64,000 nt of DNA from Chitinophagales bacterium (GTDB taxonomy: Bacteria > Bacteroidota > Bacteroidia > Chitinophagales > UBA2359): positions 1,434,501 to 1,498,500 of the forward strand of contig JAWKLZ010000002.1 of assembly GCA_041392475.1 (NCBI GenBank), in the 5' to 3' direction. The position numbers and the translations under genes were made by a program. Position 1 is the first letter of the stretch. Every line of letters starts with the position of its first letter. Below, one piece after another: positions 52,417-61,487 of the stretch. The notes under the pieces were generated by a model. That model was not told the DNA's origin and ran no database searches. It was given only the letters and a program-made list of their open reading frames with translations.

Positions 52417-52869
52417 GGGGTGTATAGTTTAAGTACTTCTACAATACAATGATTTTTAAAAACACGATTTTGAGAGGGTGTAGGGTAGTATCTTAAGACT
52501 TAAAAAAAAAAGAATGTCACATTAGTTTACACATAAAAATTATAAAAAACAATGATTAATAGAATATTTATATAAATAATTTTATTTTTATAGTAAATGG
52601 ATTTTAAACACTTTTATTAAAGTTACTTATTTTTTTGAAATTTCCAAAAAGAGTATCCATTTGTTCCAAACAAATACAGAATGGTTTTTGTTCACATTAT
52701 TTTTATTCTATTTCATTTTTCACAAACTAACAATCTATTGAACATAAGTTATTTGTAACAATATTTTATTTCATCTAAAATAGTTTGCATGGTATATTTT
52801 CCGTGAGCTAGACTATATGCGTTTCTTTAATTAAGTCCAGTAGCTCTTAATAATTATTCCATACAATAG
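52417..52869. other. AT-rich region upstream of the thioredoxin-like operon
   Basis: 453 bp without a gene. It must contain the promoter for the three thioredoxin-like genes and the end of the aminotransferase transcript. A weak dyad (GAGCTA...TAGCTC, 52805-52846) lies near the right end, with no T-run. Nothing else was recognised. Confidence 0.45.
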
Positions 52870-53781
52870 TTATAATATATCTGTTTTACATTCACTTACC
52901 CATTCCATAAATCTTTTTTGTATGAGTTGAGTAACCGGTCTTTTTAAATAATTGCGAATCTCCCTTCCATCTATCTTCATCACAGGACTCAATTCGCCCA
53001 TCGTTCCTGTCGTGAACACCTCGTCTGCTGTATAAAATTCGGTCATGCTCAGGTTCTTTTCCACAATAGGTATTCCCAATTCTCCACATATTTCTATAAC
53101 CACGCCTCTCGTAATGCCTGGCAAACAAGCATCAGCATGAGGTGTTAACACTTTGTCGTTTTTGACCATAAAAATATTGGTTGCATTCGTTTCGGATACA
53201 AAGCCATACAAATCCAACATCACAGCATCATGCACCCCTGCCAAGTTTGCTTCAATTTTTGCCAATATATTGTTGATGAGATTGTTGTGATGAATTTTGG
53301 AGTCAATACAAGAAGGAGGATTTCGGCGAATAGAAGAGGTAATCAACTCCACGCCATCCGAAGGATACACAGGCAGTTTCCATTCCGCCAATACAATCAA
53401 GCACGAGCCAAATTGATTCATTTGGGGATTCATGCTCGATGTGATTTTTTCTCCTCTCGTCAGTGTCAAGCGAATGTGTACTCCATCGTGCATCTTATTG
53501 GCTTGCAGTGTCATTTTCAAAGCATTGGTGATATACTCTTTTGAAGGAATATCCTCAAATGCCATCGCATGTGCTGAATTTTGCAATCGATTCAAATGTC
53601 TATCCAAACAAAAAATCCGTCCATTGTACAGCCGAAGTCCTTCCCAAACCGCATCACCTCCCTGCACTGAACTATCAAAAACCGAAACCTTTGCATCCCT
53701 ACGATGCACAATTTTGTTTTTTACAAATACCTGAATATCTTGGTTGCGAGCATCTACTTCAAATTGTCCGTGTAAACCCAT
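52870..53781 (-). CDS. Class IV aminotransferase (BCAT/DAAT-like)
   Basis: A 303-residue PLP enzyme from the ATG at 53781 (MGLHGQFEVDARNQ); the longer frame (22 codons more) lacks family similarity. The fold-type IV motif DSSVQGGDAVWEGLRLYNGRIF is near residue 40, the active-site lysine lies in CIDSKIHHNNLINN, and the phosphate-binding segment reads DLYGFVSETNATNIF and FTTGTMGELSPVMKIDGR. It should transaminate a branched-chain or D-amino acid, or an aminodeoxychorismate-like substrate; the exact one is not evident. A sulfotransferase gene lies 47 bp upstream on the same strand, which is a recurrent pairing. Confidence 0.9.
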   Translation of the reverse strand: MGLHGQFEVDARNQDIQVFVKNKIVHRRDAKVSVFDSSVQGGDAVWEGLRLYNGRIFCLDRHLNRLQNSAHAMAFEDIPSKEYITNALKMTLQANKMHDGVHIRLTLTRGEKITSSMNPQMNQFGSCLIVLAEWKLPVYPSDGVELITSSIRRNPPSCIDSKIHHNNLINNILAKIEANLAGVHDAVMLDLYGFVSETNATNIFMVKNDKVLTPHADACLPGITRGVVIEICGELGIPIVEKNLSMTEFYTADEVFTTGTMGELSPVMKIDGREIRNYLKRPVTQLIQKRFMEWVSECKTDIL

Positions 53782-53828
53782 TATATAAATGTAACCCAGA
53801 CTTTCCAGTCTGGTCGTTAAAAAATTAG

Positions 53829-54548
53829 TTACGACTTCAAAGCACAATAATACAGAAAATCATAATAAGACTGGCACTGCTCCAACAAACTTTCATATTC
53901 AGAAGGTATCGTTTCTGAAGAAGCCTGATAAGGTTTGAACCCTGTAGAATGATGCACGTTTTTGTACCAATATTTTGCCCAAACACCATCTTCAGGAATC
54001 GCCCCTTCTTTCCATTGCAGCATGTCTTCTTCAAAAGGAATCTCCAATCGCTCACACAATTGCTGCAAAACCCCTTGAGGATTGAGCAATATTTCTTTGC
54101 TATCCAACACAATGGGCTGTTTGCCTTGCCCCACCAAAAATTGGTGTAAATCATATTGTTGCTTAATACCCACTTCTTCAAACGTAGGATTTGTCACCTT
54201 CGCAAAAGAAACAATCACCGATTTTGGGTCACGAATCAGAAAAATGTTTTCTCCCTTCAATAACCACGTTTCCGACAATCCTACCAAATGTTTCGCCATC
54301 TGCTTCAAAAACACCACCGATTTTGAGTATTCCGTTTCAAAAATTTGCTGCATCACCTGTTCTCCATCCGTTTCCATTGAAGCCAAAATCTCAGCATTGC
54401 CAGGATGCACAATGCCGGTATATTGTAGGTAATGAGCATACAAAGGTTCGTCCACCACTTGCGTATCAGCTCTTTGTGCAAAGGAATACATCAAGGCAGT
54501 GGAGATGTTTCGAGGACCTGACCAGAGAGAAATGATTTTTGTGGGCAT
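53829..54548 (-). CDS. Sulfotransferase family protein
   Basis: A protein of 239 residues from the ATG at 54548 (MPTKIISLWSGPRNISTALM). The N-terminal SGPRNISTALMYSFAQR loop is the 5'-phosphosulfate-binding motif of PAPS-dependent sulfotransferases, and IFLIRDPKSVIVSFAKV is the 3'-phosphate-binding motif (RDP...S). It could transfer a sulfuryl group to a hydroxyl or amine, but related P-loop proteins have lost activity; the acceptor is unknown. It sits between the adhesin gene and the class IV aminotransferase, with gaps of about 50 bp on either side, so all three may be in one transcript. Confidence 0.85.
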   Translation of the reverse strand: MPTKIISLWSGPRNISTALMYSFAQRADTQVVDEPLYAHYLQYTGIVHPGNAEILASMETDGEQVMQQIFETEYSKSVVFLKQMAKHLVGLSETWLLKGENIFLIRDPKSVIVSFAKVTNPTFEEVGIKQQYDLHQFLVGQGKQPIVLDSKEILLNPQGVLQQLCERLEIPFEEDMLQWKEGAIPEDGVWAKYWYKNVHHSTGFKPYQASSETIPSEYESLLEQCQSYYDFLYYCALKS

Positions 54549-54599
54549 AAATTGCAAATTCTTTATCTTTTGAGTTTGTATTTTTACCTTGAAATTTTA

Positions 54600-57500
54600 T
54601 CACCTCACCAAAGTCACATTCCCCTGCTTCCAAAACCGTTCACGCTCCCCATTCACCACCTTCCAAGCCTCAGCATAAAAAGCATACACCCCAATCGGCT
54701 CCAATTGATTCTTGAAAACACCATCCCAAGTACCATTAATATCCGTCGTTTCAAACACCTTTTGGCCCCAACGGTTGAAAATCGCACAGTAAAATTCGTC
54801 AGGTTGTTCTGTTGCCCATACTCTAAATTCATCATTGACTCCATCCCCATTCGGCGAAAAAGCATTGACGACCGTAATACCAAACGTTTCAAAATCACAC
54901 ACCTCATACTCCACCAAAACCGCATCCGAAGCCATACACCTATCCAAATCACCCCGCACCTCCAAACTATATTCCCCCGCTTCAATCACCGCCAATTCAA
55001 CGCCATTGCTGCCATCTTGCCACTCAAAAAACACCCCATTCGTTACCTGAGGCTGCAAAACAACTCCTTCCCCTTCACACAACAAAACATCATCACCCAA
55101 ATCCACCGTAGGCACTGCCGCAAAATCCACTCGAATTTCTCCCGTCAAAACACAAGTTCCAGCCCTCGCTTCTACACTATACAAGCCGCTTTCAGTCACC
55201 TCCAAACTTGCATTGACCGAACCATCTTGCCACAAATAAGTATCCGCCGCAGGAGCTTCCAAAACCAAACTTTCACCCACACACAAAGTCGTATCTTGCC
55301 CCAAATCAATGATAGGCGCAGCATCAAAAATCACCTCAGCTTCTGTCATTGAAGTACAGCCATTGTCCATCACCGTCACCGCATACACGCCACTTTCACC
55401 CACTTCAATACTTGCATCTGTCAAACCATTGCTCCACTGATAAACCGCTGTACCCGAATCCCCTGCAAAAGGAGTCAATGTCCGTGTTTCCCCTTCACAA
55501 AGTGTCACATCCTCCAATGTCAAACTTGGTACTTCATTGAAGGTTACAGTCAATTCTTCGCTCACCATACAATCGCCAATACTCACCGAAACCGAATAAG
55601 TTCCCGCTTCAGAAATCAGATATTCTTGCCCCAGAGTACCATCTTGCCATTCAAAAATCGCATCTGGATAATTCCCACTAATGTTCAAACCCAAAATCAA
55701 ACCTTCACACAAAGTCTGGTCTTCACCCAAATCTATGGAAGGCAATTCAATACGTTCAACTTCAATAAAATCCGTTGCCGTACAGCCATTGACATCAATC
55801 GTAACCGAATAAATACCCGCATCACTCGTTTCAAAAGTTGGGTCAGTCGAGCCATCTTGCCATTCGTAAGTCGCATTTGCAGTAGTCGCATCCAAAACAA
55901 CCGATTCGCCCTCACAAATCCTTTGGTTTTCACCCAAATCCACAGTCGGCAAAGGATTGTAAACCACTTCAATACTGCCCTGCAAAGTACAAGCTCCCAC
56001 ACTCACTATCACTGAATAAGTACCTGCCTCTATTACTTCAAAAGTTGGATTCGTACTATCATCTTGCCACACATAAGTTGCATTTGGAGTCGTTGCATCC
56101 AAAACCAAACTTTCCCCTTCGCACAAAGTCGCATCGGCTCCCAAATCAATGATGCCCAATTCGTCAAAATTCACATTGATTTCGTCCGAACTGCTACAAC
56201 CATTCACCGTCACCGTTACAGAATATGTTCCAGCTTCCGTCACTTCAAAAGTTGGATTTGCAGATCCATCTTGCCATTCATACACCGCTCCTGCATCCGC
56301 CACCGTAGCATCCAATTGCAGCACTTCCCCATCACAAAGCGTCAGGTCATTGCCCAAATCCACATCAGGTAAAGCATTGAAGGTAAGCGTAATTTCATCC
56401 ATTATTCCACAGCCATTTGCTGTAACCGTCACCGAATAGATACCCGATACAACTGCTTCAAAAGTTGCCGCATTGCTGCCATCTTGCCATTCGTAGGTTG
56501 CGCCTGTAACATTTGAAGGAGTAGCATCCAAAGTAAAACTCTCGCCTTCGCAAAAGGTCAAATCTTCCCCCAAATCCATTTGTGGCAATTCGTTTACTAT
56601 CACTTCAATGGCATCCGAACTACTGCAATCATTGACCGTCACTGTCACCGAATACGTACCACTCGCTTGTACGTCAATCATTGGAGTTGTCGCATTGGTA
56701 TTCCAAAGATAGGTTGCAGATGCATCGACATGAGTTGCATCAAGGATAGTCGTTTCTCCTTCACAAATACTTAGGCCTGCACCCAAATCCACGATAGGGA
56801 TTTCATTGAAAGAAACCGTTATTTCATCCGTCACCATGCACTGATTGATACTTGCGGTCAGCGTGTAAGTTCCCGACTCAGTCACTTCATAATACTGCCC
56901 ACTCGTGTTATCTTGCCAACCAAAAATCACAATTGCAGGAAAAACTCCATCCACTCCAATCTGCAAAGTTTCGCCCTCACAGGCACTCACATCTTCGCCC
57001 AAATCAATAGGCGGCAAAATGATTTGCGTCACGCCAATTTCGTCCATTGCCGTACAACCATTGACGGTAATTTCGACCAAATAAATCCCTTCTTCGGTCG
57101 CTTCAAAAGTTGGATTCGTTGAGCCATCTTGCCATTCGTAGGTCGCATTTGGAGTAGTCGCATTCAGTGTTACCGTTTCGTTTTCGCAGATAGTTTGGTC
57201 TTCGCCCAAGTCAATTGCAGGCAAAGGATTGAAGTCAATCGTGATGCTTCCCTCCAATATACAACCTTCTAAATCAACCGTTACTGAATAAGTACCTGCT
57301 TCTGTCACTTCAAAAGTTGGGTTAGTAGAGCCGTCTTGCCATTCGTAAGTTGCCCCTCCAACCGTAGCATCCAACACCAGCGTTTCCCCTTCACAAAGTG
57401 TTTGGTCATTGCCCAAATTGATGGTCGGATTCGCATTGAAGCTAACCGTCACCTCATCCGAACTGCTGCAATTGCCGCTTGTGACCGTCACCGAATACGT

Positions 57501-60230
57501 CCCTTCGGCACTCACTTCAATGTTTGAACCTGTACTGTTGTCACTCCAAAGGAAAGTAGCATCTGCCACATTTTCGGGTGTTGCATCCAACGTAATGCTT
57601 TGCCCTTCACAAAGCGAAATATCTTCGCCCAAATCCACAATCGGCAACTCATTGAAGGAAATCTCTATATCATCCGAACCTGTGCAGCCATTTTGCGTAA
57701 TCGTAACACTGTAAGTGCCTGCTTCTGTTACTTCAAAAATTGGATTGGTTGAGCCATCCTGCCATTCGTAAGCGTCTGATTCAGGTGCAGTAATCGTGTA
57801 ACTCTCACCGTCACACAAAGTTGGAGGTTCACCCAAATCAAACACCAATGGAGGATTGAAGGAAATGGTCACATCGTCAGAACTTGTGCAACCACTTTGT
57901 GTAATTGTCACGCTATACGTTCCCGCTTCTGTCACTTCAAAACTTGGGTTGGTCGAGCCGTCTTGCCATTCGTAAGCATCTGATTCAGGTGCGGTAAGCG
58001 TAAATGTTTCACCTTCGCAAAGTGGTGCTACTTCTTCTAAACTAAAAGTTGGAAGTGGATTGAAGAAAACAATCACATCGTCTGCGCCTTTGCAGCCATC
58101 TTGTGTAATCGTCACGCTATACGTTCCCGCTTCTGTCACTTCAAAACTTGGGTTGGTCGAGCCGTCTTGCCATTCGTAAACATCTGATTCTGGAGCAGTA
58201 ATGGTGTAGGTTTCGCCTTCACAAAGTGGCGGTGCTTCTGCCAAATCAAAGGTAAGCATAGGGCTCAGTTCCACATTTATTTCATCTGAACCTTTGCAGC
58301 CGTCAATGGTGACGGTAACAGCATACGTCCCTTCTTCGCTTACCTGCAAAACAGGCAAACTCGAACCGTCTTGCCATTGGTAGCTATCCGCATTGGGCGC
58401 AATCAAGGTAACAGTACCCCCTTCACAAAAGGTTTGGTCTGGCCCCAAATCGGGCGTAGGAAGTGGGTTGAAGACCACAGTGACCAAATCGGTAGCCGAA
58501 CAGCCTGTGTCAAAACTAACGACCACAGTGTATGTGTCTGTACTTGTGACAGTAATCGTGGAGGTAGTTAATCCATTTGTCCACTGATACAAACCTCCTT
58601 CAATGCTTGCATCCAAAACCGCTGTTTCTCCTTCACACAAAGTCACATCTTCGCCTAAATCAAATTGCGGCAATGGATTGACGGTTACAGATACCTCATC
58701 TGTTGCGCTGCAATTGGTGTCGGCATCTGTCACCGTCACGGTATAAGTTCCTGATTGCGAAACTTCCAAGATTGCCGATGTAGAACCGTCTTGCCATTCA
58801 TAGAGTCCATTGGCTATTGTAGCATCAAAAGTGGCGGATTCTCCTTCACACAAAGTTTGGTCTGCGCCCAAGTCAAAAATTGGAGGAGGCAGAAAACTCA
58901 CTGCAATCGCATCGGTTGCCGTACAGCCACTTACAGTAGAGGTAATGGTCACGGTATAAATCCCTTCATTACTGACGTTAATCATTGGAGTAGTCGCTCC
59001 ATTTTGCCATTGATAGGTCATGTTGTTGGTCGTTGCGTTCAAGACCACTTCTTCGCTTCCGCAAACGTTTATATCTGGTCCCAAATTGACAAATGGGAGC
59101 GGGAAAAAATCCACAAACACTCCTTCTAAATCCGAACATCCTCCAACGGTCACTTCAACGGTATAAAATCCTGTTTGAGTGACATTTAATGTGGGAGTGC
59201 TTGCATTGTTGTTCCAGTGATAGGCTTCGGCATCGGGCGTAGTAGCATCTAAAACAATGACTTCTCCGACACAGGCTTGAAGGTTGTCTTCCCAAAATTC
59301 GACATCGGGAGCAGGTTTTACGACCACTTCCACAGTATCATAGAAGCTAAACAAACACTCATCGGTTATTTCGAGGATGTAGGAAGTGGTTTCGGTTGGC
59401 GTTGCCAAAGGGTTGGAAATGTTGGGATTATTAAGCGTATTGGTAGGAGTCCATGAATAGGTATAATCAGGATTGGGCAACCCACCAATCAAAGTAGATT
59501 CACCATCACAAATTTCTTGGTTGGGCAAATCATCCAAAAAGGAGATATAATCTATACACACTTGATGAACATTGTTTGCAGCACCTGTTGCAGAAGTGAA
59601 GCCCCAATAAACCATCGGGTTGCCGCTAAAAGTATTGTTCACAATATCCCCATTGTAAGTAAGAATGGATGTACACTGCCAAAATACTTTGAGTTGGTGA
59701 ATTTCGGCATTCCAAGTCACCCGAACATCGTGCCATTGTCCATCTTCAATGTTGCCGAGTGAAGTGGCGGGAGTCAATGCACCTGTAACATGGTGTAGGT
59801 TTCCGTGCTGCATGAGGCATACGTGATCGTTTGGTGGATCGAGTCGGTCTCCATTTTGCCAAGTGTCAAATTCTACCCCAACGGAAGGTACAATTCCTTC
59901 AAAACCCAATCCACCTCCCAAACTTCCCACAGTATTGCTCACCGGTTGGAATACAAACACAATACCATCTGCTCCATTTGCATCTTTATCTCCTAAATAC
60001 AATCGAAACTGTGCTTCAAAAGACTCATTTAGGTTAATTAGGTCATTGCTCCAAATCGCTCCAAACTGTGTATTGAAGGCTCCTGTGAGCTGATAACAGT
60101 TATCTCCTAAGCTACTTGCATTTCCAATAGCTTGAAATTGAGCGCGTAAGGTTGAAGAAAAAGTAATCCCCAAAGTTATCAACAGGGTGTAGATAAGTCT
60201 TGTGTATAACATTGTTGTAAACCTATTCAT
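54600..60230 (-). CDS. Giant secreted adhesin: lectin-like domain, about 21 tandem repeats, type-B T9SS C-terminal domain
   Basis: A 1,876-residue protein. After a signal peptide (LLITLGITFSSTLRA) the first 230 residues resemble an L-type (legume-like) lectin domain: GDKDANGADGIVFVFQP, VGVEFDTWQNGD and GQWHDVRVTWNAEIH. A PKD-like unit follows, then about 21 tandem repeats of about 70 residues with the core pattern LGED-x-x-LCEGE ... YEWQDGSTNPTFEVTEAGTY ... GC ... FNPLP; each has two cysteines that may form a disulfide. The protein ends with a gliding-associated type-B sorting domain (VNAFSPNGDGVNDEF, FNRWGQKVFE, GVYAFYAEAW), so it is exported by the type IX system and held at the surface. 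Some repeats are nearly identical. It is expected to be a long adhesive filament binding sugars at its tip. Confidence 0.92.
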   Translation of the reverse strand: MNRFTTMLYTRLIYTLLITLGITFSSTLRAQFQAIGNASSLGDNCYQLTGAFNTQFGAIWSNDLINLNESFEAQFRLYLGDKDANGADGIVFVFQPVSNTVGSLGGGLGFEGIVPSVGVEFDTWQNGDRLDPPNDHVCLMQHGNLHHVTGALTPATSLGNIEDGQWHDVRVTWNAEIHQLKVFWQCTSILTYNGDIVNNTFSGNPMVYWGFTSATGAANNVHQVCIDYISFLDDLPNQEICDGESTLIGGLPNPDYTYSWTPTNTLNNPNISNPLATPTETTSYILEITDECLFSFYDTVEVVVKPAPDVEFWEDNLQACVGEVIVLDATTPDAEAYHWNNNASTPTLNVTQTGFYTVEVTVGGCSDLEGVFVDFFPLPFVNLGPDINVCGSEEVVLNATTNNMTYQWQNGATTPMINVSNEGIYTVTITSTVSGCTATDAIAVSFLPPPIFDLGADQTLCEGESATFDATIANGLYEWQDGSTSAILEVSQSGTYTVTVTDADTNCSATDEVSVTVNPLPQFDLGEDVTLCEGETAVLDASIEGGLYQWTNGLTTSTITVTSTDTYTVVVSFDTGCSATDLVTVVFNPLPTPDLGPDQTFCEGGTVTLIAPNADSYQWQDGSSLPVLQVSEEGTYAVTVTIDGCKGSDEINVELSPMLTFDLAEAPPLCEGETYTITAPESDVYEWQDGSTNPSFEVTEAGTYSVTITQDGCKGADDVIVFFNPLPTFSLEEVAPLCEGETFTLTAPESDAYEWQDGSTNPSFEVTEAGTYSVTITQSGCTSSDDVTISFNPPLVFDLGEPPTLCDGESYTITAPESDAYEWQDGSTNPIFEVTEAGTYSVTITQNGCTGSDDIEISFNELPIVDLGEDISLCEGQSITLDATPENVADATFLWSDNSTGSNIEVSAEGTYSVTVTSGNCSSSDEVTVSFNANPTINLGNDQTLCEGETLVLDATVGGATYEWQDGSTNPTFEVTEAGTYSVTVDLEGCILEGSITIDFNPLPAIDLGEDQTICENETVTLNATTPNATYEWQDGSTNPTFEATEEGIYLVEITVNGCTAMDEIGVTQIILPPIDLGEDVSACEGETLQIGVDGVFPAIVIFGWQDNTSGQYYEVTESGTYTLTASINQCMVTDEITVSFNEIPIVDLGAGLSICEGETTILDATHVDASATYLWNTNATTPMIDVQASGTYSVTVTVNDCSSSDAIEVIVNELPQMDLGEDLTFCEGESFTLDATPSNVTGATYEWQDGSNAATFEAVVSGIYSVTVTANGCGIMDEITLTFNALPDVDLGNDLTLCDGEVLQLDATVADAGAVYEWQDGSANPTFEVTEAGTYSVTVTVNGCSSSDEINVNFDELGIIDLGADATLCEGESLVLDATTPNATYVWQDDSTNPTFEVIEAGTYSVIVSVGACTLQGSIEVVYNPLPTVDLGENQRICEGESVVLDATTANATYEWQDGSTDPTFETSDAGIYSVTIDVNGCTATDFIEVERIELPSIDLGEDQTLCEGLILGLNISGNYPDAIFEWQDGTLGQEYLISEAGTYSVSVSIGDCMVSEELTVTFNEVPSLTLEDVTLCEGETRTLTPFAGDSGTAVYQWSNGLTDASIEVGESGVYAVTVMDNGCTSMTEAEVIFDAAPIIDLGQDTTLCVGESLVLEAPAADTYLWQDGSVNASLEVTESGLYSVEARAGTCVLTGEIRVDFAAVPTVDLGDDVLLCEGEGVVLQPQVTNGVFFEWQDGSNGVELAVIEAGEYSLEVRGDLDRCMASDAVLVEYEVCDFETFGITVVNAFSPNGDGVNDEFRVWATEQPDEFYCAIFNRWGQKVFETTDINGTWDGVFKNQLEPIGVYAFYAEAWKVVNGERERFWKQGNVTLVR
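54900..59309 (-). repeat. Tandem array of about 21 coding repeats of about 210 bp
   Basis: Within the adhesin gene, each unit is 66-73 codons. The most alike are units 7-9 (about 57640-58254), which share APESDAYEWQDGSTNP almost unchanged. Units 11-13 (about 56798-57430) and 17-19 (about 55525-56153) match each other better than their neighbours, offset by about 1,275 bp or six units. Boundaries were placed by eye. Confidence 0.85.
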
Positions 60231-61487
60231 GAGTGATAATTATCCAGTTATGGTTAGAAAAAAGATTATTGGGCTATTTTATTACGCACCAAATAGCACT
60301 TAGCTATGCTTGTAAGCATTCTTAGGTTGGAAGGTTAGGACAATTTTGGGGCTGCTTAAATAGTTGGGTTGCTAATATACGCTTTTACTGAAAAAAGCAG
60401 GTTGATTTATTCCCGTTGGTAGTTCTCTGGCTATAAAATCTTACTTTTTTGAAAAAAACAGCCGATTTGCTTGGTTTATCCACATTTTTATACACCATCG
60501 TTGATAACTTATTTTAGGCATATGACCTTACTCATTTCTAATTTACTGATTATCAAATTTTTACTGTATTGACAGATACTTTGATAGATAAAGAAATGCA
60601 CATTGGTTATCCACACATTGTGGATAATGCGATAATAAATGGCGAAATACTAATTTTTTTTGAGTAATTCTGGCAGAATAAGTAGATAAATTAAAATGAA
60701 AAAAAACACGGATAAGCAGTTGCTTGAAAAATTTTAATTGTTAACTACTTAAACTTCCTTTTTTGAAGTATTCGCAGGAGTCTAAATAAAATCACTTCGC
60801 AATCGGTAATTTCAAATGCACAACTTATTTTTTGATTATTACTTAAGTATCTCTATTCGAGTTATTTTTTTGAATTCTACTTTGCAGAAAAAAGGAAGGA
60901 GTGTTTTCTGCAATAGCCTCTTTTTTCCGTTCCGTTTATCCACAACTTGTTAACACTAGTTTTTCTTTTTTTTAAAATTTTTAAATTCTATAGTCATTAT
61001 TATTAGCACTGTGGATTTGTGTGTAAATACCCATCCTATTATTTGGAATCTAAGATGTTCATATTATCTACACCTTTATCCACATGTTTTTCACAGCTTA
61101 AAGTAATCACTTTGAGCGAATTGCGTAGTTATGCACAATTGGACATAAAGTTATGCACTGGATAAAAAGTTGGGTGTGGGTACTTGATAAGGTGTGTATA
61201 AGTGTGGATAAAGGATATGGAGATTGTGAGGGAAGAGGTGGATATACACACTAAATGAGGGATGTGGGTATTTTCACTGCTTATACACTTTTTTGCACAG
61301 CAGATGTTAACAACTTTGTGTAAAAGGTGTGGATAAGTAAAGATTGTTATTTGCTGTAATTGAGATTGATACAATTAGTGATAGAAATACATGTTAATAA
61401 GTGTGGACAGACCTAAATACTTTGTTTTGTCGAAATGCTAAATTAATTATTTTTGAACTAAAATCCAAATCTTTTTGCTCTCGAATT
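60231..61487. other. oriC: Probable chromosomal replication origin (oriC)
   Basis: 1,257 bp without a gene and very AT-rich. It holds seven perfect copies of the DnaA box TTATCCACA: plus strand at 60476-60484, 60607-60615, 60936-60944 and 61076-61084, minus strand at 60619-60627, 61203-61211 and 61328-61336. About eight near matches accompany them (for example 60240, 60488, 60707, 61064, 61157, 61193, 61281). Two perfect boxes at 60607 and 60619 face each other 3 bp apart. T/A runs at 60645-60660 and 60960-60990 are candidates for the unwinding element. Random expectation for the 9-mer here is about 0.01. dnaA itself is not in the window. Confidence 0.85.

Noticed and set aside
54552..55352. 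A long plus-strand open frame antisense to the adhesin gene
   Set aside because: It is a by-product of the coding repeats; its protein is a biased string rich in His, Ile and Pro with no domain.
54900..59309. Regularly spaced repeats that might be taken for a CRISPR array
   Set aside because: Unit length is about 210 bp, the reading frame is kept throughout, and there are no short identical repeats with unique spacers.
61129..61374. An 81-codon minus-strand open frame inside the DnaA-box region
   Set aside because: Low-complexity protein with many His/Thr residues arising from the repeated box motifs; no start context, no family.
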